Source: Brevibacterium sp. 'Marine' (GTDB taxonomy: Bacteria; Actinomycetota; Actinomycetes; Actinomycetales; Brevibacteriaceae). Taken from it: a stretch of DNA of 64,000 bases. The stretch lies in the NCBI RefSeq assembly GCF_012844365.1, contig NZ_CP051626.1, forward strand, positions 310,001 through 374,000. The letters are read 5' to 3'. This document shows, one piece after another, positions 35,217-43,663 of the stretch. Within the stretch, counting starts at the first letter, position 1. Each line of letters starts with the position of its first letter. The notes under the pieces were generated by a model. It saw nothing but the letters and a program-made list of their open reading frames with translations. It was not told where the DNA came from and ran no database searches. The position numbers and the translations under genes were made by a program.

Positions 35217-36365
35217 ATGGCAGTGAGCAATGAAGAGCAGATGATGATCAACCTGGTCGCCGAATTCATCGACGAGCAGGTCAAACCCAGCGTCAACAAG
35301 GTCGAGCACGCCAACGAATATCCCGAAGCGTGGATCCAGACGATGAAGGATATGGGCATCTACGGGCTCGCCATCGACGAACCGTGGGGCATGGGCAAGG
35401 TCTCGACCGAGGCGTATGCGCTCATCACTCAGGAACTCGCCCGTGGGTGGATGTCCCTGGCGGGTGCCATGGGCGGGCACACGGTCGTGGCGAAGCTTCT
35501 CCAGGAGTACGGCACCGACGAGCAGAAGGACACGTACCTGCCGCGGATGGCCACCGGTGAGCTGCGGGCGACGATGGCGCTGACCGAACCCGGCGGCGGA
35601 TCCGACCTGCAGGCCATGCGCACCACTGCAACGAAGGACGGCGATGACTACGTCATCAACGGGTCGAAGACGTGGATCACGAACGCCCGGAAGTCCGACC
35701 TGATCGCGCTGCTGTGCAAGACCGACCCGCAAGCGGAGCCCCGTCACAAGGGCATCTCGATCATCCTCGTGGAGAAGGGAGAGGGGTTCACCGTCTCCCA
35801 GGATCTGTCGAAGCTCGGGTACAAGGGCGTCGAGACCTGCGAACTGTCGTTCGACGGACTGAGGCAGCCGCAGTCACAGCTGCTCGGTAATGTTGAGGGT
35901 GTCGGGTTCAAGCAGATGATGAAGGGACTCGAGATCGGCCGCATCCAGGTCGCGTCCCGCTCGCTCGGCGTTGCGCAGGCGGCGCTCGATGATGCGGTGA
36001 AGTATTCGCAGGAGCGCGAGTCGATGGGCAAGCCGATCTGGAAGCACCAGTCGGTGGGCAACAAGCTCGCCACGATGGCGACGAAGCTCGAGGCCGCCCG
36101 GCAGCTCGTCCTCCATGCCGCCCGCACCTATGATTCGGGTGCGCGTGTGGACATGGAGGCAGGAATGGCGAAGCTCTATGCCTCGGAGATGGCCGCCGAG
36201 GTGGCCCTCGACGCCATCCGTGTCCATGGCGGTTACGGATACTCCACCGAATACGACGTCGAACGGTACTACCGTGATGCTCCGCTGATGATAGTCGGTG
36301 AGGGCACGAATGAGATCCAGATGAACGTCATCGCCAAGCAGCTCATCGGCCGGAACAAGGCATGA
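35217..36365 (+). CDS. Acyl-CoA dehydrogenase, probably dicarboxylyl-CoA specific (1)
   Basis: 382 residues with a GAGGA ribosome site. FAD enzyme motifs MALTEPGGGSDLQAM and VHGGYGYSTEY; catalytic Glu362 in IVGEGTNE. In the substrate pocket, ELARGWMSLAG places Arg76 where glutaryl-CoA dehydrogenase has the Arg (RSMMSV context) that holds the distal carboxylate. It therefore probably oxidises a dicarboxylic acyl-CoA, for example methylsuccinyl-CoA to mesaconyl-CoA (inference from the residue and the operon). The paralogous dehydrogenase follows after 84 bases. Confidence 0.88.
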   Translation: MAVSNEEQMMINLVAEFIDEQVKPSVNKVEHANEYPEAWIQTMKDMGIYGLAIDEPWGMGKVSTEAYALITQELARGWMSLAGAMGGHTVVAKLLQEYGTDEQKDTYLPRMATGELRATMALTEPGGGSDLQAMRTTATKDGDDYVINGSKTWITNARKSDLIALLCKTDPQAEPRHKGISIILVEKGEGFTVSQDLSKLGYKGVETCELSFDGLRQPQSQLLGNVEGVGFKQMMKGLEIGRIQVASRSLGVAQAALDDAVKYSQERESMGKPIWKHQSVGNKLATMATKLEAARQLVLHAARTYDSGARVDMEAGMAKLYASEMAAEVALDAIRVHGGYGYSTEYDVERYYRDAPLMIVGEGTNEIQMNVIAKQLIGRNKA

Positions 36366-36449
36366 GGGTCATGGGCGGCACCCACACCTGTCGTACCCAA
36401 ACGATTCGCCTCTAGCCATCTGACCACGCACTCCACCCGAGGGAAGAAC

Positions 36450-37625
36450 ATGACCCACAAACCCCGTCCGCGTCCGGACACTCCGCACATGATGACCGAG
36501 GAGCGCCTCGAGATCCAAGCTCTGGCCCGCGATTTCGCTCGCGATGTCGTCCTGCCGATCGCCAACGAACTCGACCCGGTTGAGGGACAGTTCCCCGATT
36601 CGATGGTCAAACAGATGGCCGAGATGGGGTTCTTCGGCATCCTCATCCCCGAAGAGTACGGCGGCCTGGGGCTCGGTGTGTTCGAGTACTGCCTCGTGGC
36701 CGAGGAACTCTCCCGCGCCTGGATGTCCGTGGCCGGCCTGCTCGCGCGCGGCAACGGGATGGGCGGTGGGTTCTCACCCGAACAGGAAGCGAGGCTTTTG
36801 CCGAAGGTTGCCAGTGGTGAGTACCTCGGGGCCTTCGCCCTCTCCGAGGCGGAGGCCGGGTCGGATGTGGCGAACCTGCGGTGCAAGGCCGATCGCAATG
36901 CCGATGGTGATTGGGTCATCAACGGCACGAAGATGTGGTGTACGTATGCCGATCAGGCCGACTACATCATCCTCTTCGCCCGCACTTCTGTGGAGGAGAA
37001 GCGGCATCGGGGGATCTCGGTGTTCCTCGTCGAGAAGGAACGCGGCACCTTCCCCGAAGGGATCTCCGGGGCACCGGCGAAGAAGATCGGCTATCACGGG
37101 TGGAAGACGTGGGAGTTGTCGTTCGACAACTTCGTCCTCCCCGCCGACTCGCTGCTCGGTGAGGAAGGGCGTGGGTTCTACCAAGCCGTGTCCGGGCTTG
37201 AGGTGGGTCGCGCCCATACGGCAGCCCGGTCGATCGGTTTGGCTCAGGCGGCTCTCGAGGACTCGGTGAAGTATCTGAAGGAACGTGAGCAGTTCGGGCA
37301 TCCGTTGGCTGATTTCCAGCACTTGCGGTTCAAGGTCGCGGACATGGCCGCGCAGATCGAAGCCTCGAGGCAGCTGATGTACCACGTGTGCACCCAGATC
37401 GATTCCGGTCGCCGCTGTGACAAGGAAGCGGCGATGGTGAAGTACTTGGCTGGGGAGATGAGTGAGAAGGTGACCTCGGAGGCGGTGCAGATCCATGGTG
37501 GTGCCGGGTACACGACGGACTTCGCGGTCGAACGCCACTGGAGGGATGCCCGCCTGACGAAGATCTTCGAAGGGTCGTCGGAGATCCAGATGCGCATCAT
37601 CTCCGACGAACTGTTAGGTCGCTGA
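36450..37625 (+). CDS. Acyl-CoA dehydrogenase, probably dicarboxylyl-CoA specific (2)
   Basis: 391 residues, paralogue of the preceding gene. Motifs: FALSEAEAGSDVANL, IHGGAGYTTDF and catalytic Glu374 in KIFEGSSE. Arg89 in ELSRAWMSVAG again matches the carboxylate-binding Arg of glutaryl-CoA dehydrogenase. Two such enzymes in one operon could act on different dicarboxylates or stereoisomers, or form a heteromer. A long, nearly perfect hairpin starts right at its stop codon, which may lower expression of the downstream genes. Confidence 0.88.
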   Translation: MTHKPRPRPDTPHMMTEERLEIQALARDFARDVVLPIANELDPVEGQFPDSMVKQMAEMGFFGILIPEEYGGLGLGVFEYCLVAEELSRAWMSVAGLLARGNGMGGGFSPEQEARLLPKVASGEYLGAFALSEAEAGSDVANLRCKADRNADGDWVINGTKMWCTYADQADYIILFARTSVEEKRHRGISVFLVEKERGTFPEGISGAPAKKIGYHGWKTWELSFDNFVLPADSLLGEEGRGFYQAVSGLEVGRAHTAARSIGLAQAALEDSVKYLKEREQFGHPLADFQHLRFKVADMAAQIEASRQLMYHVCTQIDSGRRCDKEAAMVKYLAGEMSEKVTSEAVQIHGGAGYTTDFAVERHWRDARLTKIFEGSSEIQMRIISDELLGR

Positions 37626-37690
37626 ATTGCTACCTGACGGCGGCCCAGCAACCTGGCGCGAGGTATCTGCGCCGCCGTCACGTAGCAATT
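37625..37690. repeat. Long hairpin / palindromic element between acd2 and meh
   Basis: Arms 37625-37644 and 37671-37690 are complementary at 19 of 20 positions (AATTGCTAC-tGACGGCGGC type), and the inner 26 bases continue the pairing (8 of 11). It begins at the last base of the dehydrogenase stop codon. It looks like a mobile REP/MITE-type element or an intercistronic terminator or processing hairpin. Confidence 0.6.
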
Positions 37691-37738
37691 AGGCCGTTGT
37701 GAGTGCATTGACGAACTACCGTAAGGAACTTGACTGCG

Positions 37739-38596
37739 ATGAGTGAGACGAACCTCCAAGGCTGGGTCGGCCGCAGTGCCACCGCCACCGAGACGGCCGA
37801 TGGCGAACGGGCCGCACGCCTGGCAACCCTGCTCGGCCACGACGGTGACCAGGCTGCGCCGCTGTTCCCGCTGGGTCACTGGCTGCACTTTTCTGAAGAC
37901 GATGTGCCGATGAGTGACCTCGGGACTGATGGGCATGCCGCGCTTGGTGGGTTCATGCCGCCGGTGCCTCTGCCCAGGCGGATGTGGGCCGGCAGCGACC
38001 TGACTTTCCACGCCCCGATCCTGCCCGGACAGAGCATCGAACGCACGACGACGATCGAATCGATCACGGAGAAGACCGGCAGCACCGGACCGTTGTGCTT
38101 CGTGGTGCTCCGTCACGAGCTCACCGCGGACGGAAGGCCTGCCACGACGGATCGGCACACGATCGTCTACCGGGAAGCCACCAAGGTGCCCGAGGGATCG
38201 GCAGCGAAGCCCCCACGTGAGGACTCGCCGGTCCCGGATGGGTGGGACTGGACGCGCTCGGTCAGACCGAACGAGGTCATGCTCTTCCGCTACTCGGCGC
38301 TGACGTTCAACTCCCACCGCATCCACTACGACCACCCGTACGTCACCGAGGTCGAAGGCTACCCCGGGCTCGTCACCCACGGACCATTGACCGCGACGCT
38401 GCTGTTGGACGCGTTCATATCCACCCGCCCCGAAGCGGCTGTGACCGGGTATCGTTTCACGGCGAAGTCTCCGTTGTTTGCTGGTGAGCAGATCCATCTC
38501 GTCGGTCGGGAGACCGAGCCCGGGGTCCACGACCTGCAGGCCGTCGCCCCGGATGGGAAGACGGCCATCGCCGCGACCGTGAGCACGAACAACTGA
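37739..38596 (+). CDS. meh: 3-methylfumaryl-CoA (mesaconyl-C4-CoA) hydratase-like protein
   Basis: 285 residues from ATG 37739. The protein is a double hotdog of the HTD2 / FAS1-type dehydratase class: N-terminal half with LGGFMPPVPLPRRMWAGSDL, LPGQSIERTTTIESI and FVVLRHEL; C-terminal half with LFRYSALTFNSHRIHYD (catalytic Asp/His hydratase motif) and YPGLVTHGPL. Length and motifs match Meh of the Chloroflexus 3-hydroxypropionate bicycle and itaconyl-CoA hydratases, as I recall them. It would hydrate mesaconyl-C4-CoA to (S)-citramalyl-CoA. It is followed after 11 bases by the isomerase gene that makes this substrate. Confidence 0.82.
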   Translation: MSETNLQGWVGRSATATETADGERAARLATLLGHDGDQAAPLFPLGHWLHFSEDDVPMSDLGTDGHAALGGFMPPVPLPRRMWAGSDLTFHAPILPGQSIERTTTIESITEKTGSTGPLCFVVLRHELTADGRPATTDRHTIVYREATKVPEGSAAKPPREDSPVPDGWDWTRSVRPNEVMLFRYSALTFNSHRIHYDHPYVTEVEGYPGLVTHGPLTATLLLDAFISTRPEAAVTGYRFTAKSPLFAGEQIHLVGRETEPGVHDLQAVAPDGKTAIAATVSTNN

Positions 38597-38607
38597 GGAG
38601 AACGACC

Positions 38608-39810
38608 ATGACCGACACTCGCCCCGCACCCTTGACTGGCCTCAAAGTCGTTGAGATCTCTGCCTTCGTTGCAGCCCCGTTGGGTGCAATGACCTTGGCT
38701 CAGCTCGGTGCCGATGTCATCCGCATCGACCCCATCGGTGGGAATATCGATGCGAACCGGTGGCCGATCAGCGATGACGGCACATCGATCTACTGGGCGT
38801 CCCTGAATAAGGGGAAGCGCTCGGTCACCCTCGACCTGAAGTCTGAGGAGGGGCAGAAGATCGCCACGGATCTTATCGCCGAGGCGGGCACGCTCATCAC
38901 GAATCTGCCGGCCCGCGGATGGTTGAGCTATGAGAATCTCAAGCGGCATCGCGCAGATCTCGTCATGCTCCGCCTAGGCGGGTGGCACGACGGTTCCCCG
39001 GCGGTCGATTACACGGTGAATGCGGCCAGCGGGTTCCCAGTCATCACCGGTGATGACGAGCGCCCGGTCAACAATGCTGTGCCTGCTTGGGATATTGCTG
39101 CGGGGCTCTATATTTCCAACGGGATCATGGCTGCGGAGCTGGATCGCCGTACCTCAGGCAAGGGACAGGAGATCACTCTGGCGCTGTCCGATGTCATGCT
39201 CGCGACCGTGGGCAATCTTGGCTATATCGCCGAGGTGCAGGCGACAGGGAAGACCAGAGGGGCCCTGGGCAATGGTCTCTACGGTGCCTATGGGCAGTCG
39301 TTCGAGTGTTCGGACGGCCGTCAGGTGATGGTTGTCGTCATCTCGAACAAGCACTGGCGAGGCCTGGGCAAGGCGACGGGGCTGTCGGAGAAGCTCGAGA
39401 TGATCGGGCAACTTCTCGATGTCGACTTGGCGACTGAGGGTGGTCGGTTCGAGGCGAGGGAGGCGATCGATGCGGTGGTGCGTCAGTGGTTTGCTGCGCA
39501 CACTGCCGAGGACGCGACAAGGCTTCTCGCCGAGGGCGGGGTTCTCGTCGGCGGATTCCAGACGTTTGAGGAACTCGTAAACTCAGACCCGCGGTGTTCG
39601 ACGGAGAACCCGATGCTCACCGAAATCGACCAGCCTGGTGTCGGTCGGGTGTTGGCTCCGAGGGTACCGCTGCAGTTCGGAGGGACACCGGTGAACGCGG
39701 CGCAGACGGCACCGCACCTCGGCGGGAATACCGCCGAGGTGCTGAGATCGGTGCTGGGGCTGATTGCTGAAGAGACCTCCGGGCTCAATCCCAATGATAC
39801 GGCGCAATGA
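38608..39810 (+). CDS. mct: 2-methylfumaryl-CoA isomerase-like (mesaconyl-CoA C1-C4 CoA transferase)
   Basis: 400 residues, family III CoA-transferase fold, with a GAGGAG ribosome site. The sequence closely follows Mct of Chloroflexus: SAFVAAPLGAMTLAQLGADV, the segment DPIGGNIDANRWPIS, ASLNKGKRS, ARGWLSYENLKRHRADL, and VPAWDIAAG with Asp162 at the position of the catalytic Asp. Mct shifts CoA within mesaconyl-CoA from the C1 to the C4 carboxyl. Together with the hydratase just upstream it would turn mesaconyl-C1-CoA into citramalyl-CoA. The lyase for the last step is not in this window. Confidence 0.85.
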   Translation: MTDTRPAPLTGLKVVEISAFVAAPLGAMTLAQLGADVIRIDPIGGNIDANRWPISDDGTSIYWASLNKGKRSVTLDLKSEEGQKIATDLIAEAGTLITNLPARGWLSYENLKRHRADLVMLRLGGWHDGSPAVDYTVNAASGFPVITGDDERPVNNAVPAWDIAAGLYISNGIMAAELDRRTSGKGQEITLALSDVMLATVGNLGYIAEVQATGKTRGALGNGLYGAYGQSFECSDGRQVMVVVISNKHWRGLGKATGLSEKLEMIGQLLDVDLATEGGRFEAREAIDAVVRQWFAAHTAEDATRLLAEGGVLVGGFQTFEELVNSDPRCSTENPMLTEIDQPGVGRVLAPRVPLQFGGTPVNAAQTAPHLGGNTAEVLRSVLGLIAEETSGLNPNDTAQ

Positions 39811-39821
39811 CCGTCATCGGT

Positions 39822-39852
39822 GCCGACTGAACGAGCTGATCAGCTGGTCGGC
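39822..39852. terminator. Terminator after the mct operon
   Basis: GCCGAC (39822-39827) pairs with GTCGGC (39847-39852), enclosing the 12-base palindrome AGCTGATCAGCT. It follows the mct stop by 11 bases and overlaps the ancestral end of the convergent DUF4822 gene, so it may serve both strands. Confidence 0.45.
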
Positions 39853-39917
39853 TGTGCATGGGCGGTGGGCGCGTGGATGATGTCGAAGTAGACGGACTTG
39901 TCATTCTCGTCGGGGTA

Positions 39918-40376
39918 CTACACCCGGTAGGTGAAATCGTCATCGGTGAGCGTGATGATCTCTGAGTCGCGAGTGAACTGCTCGTTGCCGGATTCGTCCT
40001 TCGACACGATAGTTCGTGTCTTTCCGTCGTCGGACACGGTCCAGTCGCCTTGCATCTTCGGTGAGTCGTCGAGGTTGTACATCGTGAATGTTCTGTCAGT
40101 CTTGAAGTACGCCCAGCCGACGTAGTTCTCGACGTCTACGTCTTCAACACCCACCTCATTGCCTTCGGTGTCAGTGGCGCTCGTCGTCTCCCATGGAGTG
40201 GAGGCGAGGGCGTCCGACGGCTGAGTGCCTCTATCAGCAGCGGGCATCTCTTCCGAGGCGGAAGAGGGAGTTCCCTCAGCTTCGACTGTATGGGTGCAAG
40301 CGCTCAGGGCCCCGACCGCTGCAACGGCCGAGGCGAGGAACAGGTTGGACTTCGTGGTGATTCTGTCATTTGTCAT
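39918..40376 (-). CDS. DUF4822-type lipoprotein, truncated by an in-frame TAG
   Basis: 152 residues: a lipoprotein signal (AVAAVGALSACTHT), a Thr/Ser/Glu-rich linker and one DUF4822-like beta domain (LASTPWETTSATD, YVGWAYFKTDRTFTMYN, MQGDWTVSDDGKTR). The frame does not end naturally. After the TAG at 39918-39920 it continues for 25 sensible codons (YPDENDKSVYFDIIHAPTAH and so on) to a TGA at 39840-39842. The TAG arises from a tandem GTA duplication (GTG TAG TAC where GTG TAC is expected). The last strand is lost, so it may be a recent pseudogene. Secreted function unknown. Confidence 0.7.
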   Translation of the reverse strand: MTNDRITTKSNLFLASAVAAVGALSACTHTVEAEGTPSSASEEMPAADRGTQPSDALASTPWETTSATDTEGNEVGVEDVDVENYVGWAYFKTDRTFTMYNLDDSPKMQGDWTVSDDGKTRTIVSKDESGNEQFTRDSEIITLTDDDFTYRV

Positions 40377-40534
40377 GCCCTAATTCTTCCGGATGCAGCG
40401 ACAAAGCAAATCTGTCATCGGGGCGGAGAAAAGTGGCCGATCGGATGATGCTAAAGACGATGTCATCTGCCGACGATAGTCGCGGGCTCGACAGCGCATG
40501 GCTATCTGGCCCCGATTGCCTATGCTTGAGAGCA

Positions 40535-40714
40535 ATGACTTCGAAGCTTGCCCGCGAACGACCCCTCGATGTCTGGTTGCTGGTCGTTCTCATTGTGCTT
40601 TTGGTCGTCGGTTCTCTGCGTTACGTCTTCCGGCACGGGCTCGTCTGCGAGTGCTTCCGTGGGCCGGTCGGTGAAAGTTTCGCCGCAACTGTACGTCGAA
40701 CTTCGGCGTTCTAG
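40535..40714 (+). CDS. Small single-helix membrane protein
   Basis: 59 residues from ATG 40535: a short basic start (TSKLARERP), one strong helix (LDVWLLVVLIVLLVVGSLRYVF) and a basic C-terminus containing CECF. A TATGCT box ends 8 bases upstream, consistent with leaderless expression. A longer frame from 40370 is possible but polar and unlikely. No family recognised. Confidence 0.4.
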   Translation: MTSKLARERPLDVWLLVVLIVLLVVGSLRYVFRHGLVCECFRGPVGESFAATVRRTSAF

Positions 40715-41199
40715 CCATGGACCTGGCTATTGATGGCAACGCGGACTATTTCGATTGGCCTCGTGAAGCACAATTGGCGGACCACAAGTGGGCCTTAATG
40801 AGTGAAACGTGGTCAGTGTGCTTTCTGCCGGTTGGAGCGCTAGCTGACCTTTGGCAGAGTCGAAATTATTGGTGACACAGGGGCGTATTCTCAAGGCACC
40901 ATAGGTAGGGCACACGATAGAAGGTGAATATCCGTTTGCTATGAAGACGGCTCACTGCGAGATTCTGCGGACGCAAAATATCCACTGTGCGAAGCTGAAG
41001 GGTCGTAGTGACGGAGACTATAGATGGGCCGTCAAGACCATAGACGGGACACTTAGAGATTGAAGCCTTAGAACCCGGGACATTGCTAGCTACATGGCTT
41101 CGGTCAAGTGAGCGAGCTCGTTCGAAGCTTCCTCGTAGAAAACAAATCCTAGATCAGTGACCGTCTCACGGGAGAACAGATGGGGTACGATCCAGGTAT
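40715..41199. other. Gene-free left border of the restriction-modification island
   Basis: 485 bases with clearly lower GC than the preceding genes and no supportable gene. The repeated words CGGGACA (41046 and 41077 areas) in ACGGGACACTTAGAG and CCCGGGACATTG could be old insertion-sequence ends, but no transposase is left. A TACGAT box (41186-41191) lies just before the endonuclease start. Confidence 0.4.
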
Positions 41200-42336
41200 A
41201 TGTCGTATCTATATGGGCTGGACCATGCCAGTAAAGACTTCACAACCGCCAAGAGCTTTGGTAAGAACACTTTTACCAATGCTTTCCCGCTCGCGCTTAC
41301 TCAGTACCTATCAATGGAGCGTGAGCTAGGCATACCTGTTGTGCGCGCAGAAATTGGGATTGACGGTCGTCCAACTACGAATCACGTGAAATCGAGATGG
41401 GCCGATATAATCCACACAGATCCGCGAAACGCGTTCTTTGATTTTGAGGCACCATTTGAGCCGTATCGACAATTTGCCACAGCCGGCGATCTCAGCCCCA
41501 GTGATGTCGTGATTCGTGACAACGCGACCAAGGAGTATCTGCATCCACTCGAACTCAAACTTGTTGTGGCCCCCAATGCCGAAACAGCGGGGCGCCCTCG
41601 CGAGAAACAAGCGTGCGAAACAGTTTTCAGGCCATCGACGGTAGAACAGGTGGCATTTTCGATCGCTTACGGGTACACCTCAACTCGTCGATATGAAATG
41701 CAAACTCTGCTGAGAGACCATCTGGGGTTGCCGAACGAGTATGACTGGCGCAATGTTCGATTTATGCTCGACAAGATTCCGGCGATTGTTGAGGCGACTG
41801 AAGCTCTGATTGAGGCTGGCATCAAACTGCAGCGGCCTCTTATTATGGTAGCTCTGTGGCGATCGCAAGGGCAAAAGCCCCTGCTCGACGAGAAGCACGC
41901 TTTCGATACCTTTGTTTGGACCGATCTGGCGTTTGTTCAGTTGTTTGTCCAGGCTGTTCGCGCGGCATACTTGGATGCTGACTCGAATCTCGTTTCAGCG
42001 CCCAATGCGAAAATCAGCAGGCCCGCACGGACGCTGATTTGGCTGATTCGATCTCTGTGGGATTACACAACCCAATTCACGCTGGACTTTGCCCGAGTTA
42101 AAAGCGATACCACTTATGGGTATCAAACGGATAAGGCTGGATCTTTCACTACCGGTGCGCGAGACATTATGATGTCGGAGGAATTCGTATACCCACGGGT
42201 TGGGGCGAGTGAGATTGAGCGAATTTTTAATGAACGAGGAAGAGACTTTCTTCTGCCCGAACGAAGGCTAGATGCTTCTTTTTCATTGCGATTTACAATC
42301 GATAAGCTGCAAGCAGGAGGCGATTGGACAAGTTAG
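41200..42336 (+). CDS. HindVP-like type II restriction endonuclease
   Basis: 378 residues. The N-terminal pattern SYLYGLDHASKDFTTAKSFGKNTFTNAFPLAL is that of the HindVP family. The nuclease centre is a PD-(D/E)xK type: Asp102 in SPSDVVIRD and Glu118-x-Lys120 in HPLELKLVV. HindV cuts GRCGYC, so the same or a similar target is likely (inference). GC content is well below the neighbours, which signals transfer. The cytosine methyltransferase follows directly. A TACGAT box about 8 bases before the ATG suggests a leaderless message. Confidence 0.85.
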   Translation: MSYLYGLDHASKDFTTAKSFGKNTFTNAFPLALTQYLSMERELGIPVVRAEIGIDGRPTTNHVKSRWADIIHTDPRNAFFDFEAPFEPYRQFATAGDLSPSDVVIRDNATKEYLHPLELKLVVAPNAETAGRPREKQACETVFRPSTVEQVAFSIAYGYTSTRRYEMQTLLRDHLGLPNEYDWRNVRFMLDKIPAIVEATEALIEAGIKLQRPLIMVALWRSQGQKPLLDEKHAFDTFVWTDLAFVQLFVQAVRAAYLDADSNLVSAPNAKISRPARTLIWLIRSLWDYTTQFTLDFARVKSDTTYGYQTDKAGSFTTGARDIMMSEEFVYPRVGASEIERIFNERGRDFLLPERRLDASFSLRFTIDKLQAGGDWTS

Positions 42337-42398
42337 GGGTCTCTGTTTGGCGCCCAGGCGTTTCGATTCGCGACCCCTCATGTGGTAGCGTTTTGGCT

Positions 42399-43565
42399 AT
42401 GGACGATCTCCCGATTGCGGACGCGGCTGATCCCGCTACCGGACTATTTGATGTGAAACGGCTCGCTGCGTTGCTTGATGTGAAGCCGGCTACCGTTCGT
42501 ACGCTCCGTTCTAGGGGCAGACTTCCTGTTCCGACCTCTGAAGACATAAATGGTGGGGCTGTTTGGGCGTCCGAGATCGTAGCTGCGTTTCTGAAGCCAG
42601 ATGATGGGTATGACTCGAGAGTCTCTCCTGACCCTATGTTGCCTTCTGTCATCGACCTTTTCGCTGGTTGTGGCGGAATGTCTCTTGGGTTTCAGCTTGC
42701 TCGTTTTCGGGTCCTCGCGGGCTATGACAATTGGAAACCGGCGGTGGACACTTACAATCAGAACAAGCTCGGACACGAGGCGAAAACGCTCGATCTTGGA
42801 GATGTCGAACTTACGATCGCCGAGCTCGAACATCATCGGCAGCCTGATGGATCCTTTCCGTCCATAATTGGAGGCCCCCCATGCCAAGATTTCTCCTCAG
42901 CTGGCAAGCGGGTTGAAGGAGAAAGGGCCGATTTAACAGAGAAATACGCCTCAATTGTCACTCACTTTCGACCGCCATTCTTTGTGATGGAGAATGTAGC
43001 CAGGGCCGCTGGAGCAGCCGCCTACCACCGTGCACTCTCTGTTATGGAAGATGCGGGTTACACCATTGTGAAGAAGGTGCTCAACTCTGCATATTGTGGT
43101 GTGCCGCAGACTCGCAAGCGGCTAATTGCATTCGGTTCCCTGAGTGCGGGCCACGTCGATCGTGTGCGGCACTACTGGGAGACTGCAGTCTCGGAAGAGG
43201 CAATGACCGTTCGCGACTGGTTTGGTACTCGCCTAGAAACCGAGTATTACTACAGGCACCCGCGAAGCTACGCTCGTAGAGGCATCTTTTCGGTGGACGA
43301 GCCATCTCCTACAATTCGAGGCGTAAATCGACCTATACCAGCGGGGTACCCGGGGCATGAGGGCGATCCAGCGCCGGCATCTCAAGCTCGGCCCCTGACG
43401 ACTGCCGAACGTGCCGAGATTCAAACATTCCCGCGAGGTTTTACCTTCGCTGGGTCCAGAACCGACACTGAGCAGATGATCGGGAATGCGGTCCCAGTCA
43501 AGCTCGGGAAGTTCGTTGCAGACTCCATATCCTTTGCATACAACACCTCCGGTGTTTCAGATTAA
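42399..43565 (+). CDS. C5-cytosine DNA methyltransferase with N-terminal HTH
   Basis: 388 residues from ATG 42399; an upstream TTG at 42324 overlapping the endonuclease is less likely. Residues 18-41 (VKRLAALLDVKPATVRTLRSRGRL) form a helix-turn-helix not needed for catalysis. The catalytic core has motif I DLFAGCGGMSLGF, motif IV GGPPCQDFSSAG with Cys162, motif VI MENV, motif VIII QTRKRLIAFG and motif X QMIGNAVP. It protects the host from the paired endonuclease by making 5-methylcytosine. The N-terminal HTH may regulate the operon, as known for some C5 methyltransferases. Confidence 0.92.
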   Translation: MDDLPIADAADPATGLFDVKRLAALLDVKPATVRTLRSRGRLPVPTSEDINGGAVWASEIVAAFLKPDDGYDSRVSPDPMLPSVIDLFAGCGGMSLGFQLARFRVLAGYDNWKPAVDTYNQNKLGHEAKTLDLGDVELTIAELEHHRQPDGSFPSIIGGPPCQDFSSAGKRVEGERADLTEKYASIVTHFRPPFFVMENVARAAGAAAYHRALSVMEDAGYTIVKKVLNSAYCGVPQTRKRLIAFGSLSAGHVDRVRHYWETAVSEEAMTVRDWFGTRLETEYYYRHPRSYARRGIFSVDEPSPTIRGVNRPIPAGYPGHEGDPAPASQARPLTTAERAEIQTFPRGFTFAGSRTDTEQMIGNAVPVKLGKFVADSISFAYNTSGVSD

Positions 43566-43663
43566 TTTCGTTTTACTGAAGATTGCCGGGCGGTCTGGTC
43601 TGTTTGCTGGCGGCATTAGATCTGAGTTGCACAACTTTAGTTACCCGCCGGTGAGGTCCGAAT

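Noticed and set aside
41046..41090. A complete insertion sequence at the left edge of the restriction island
   Set aside because: Only short CGGGACA repeats are seen; no transposase frame or clear terminal inverted repeats could be found.
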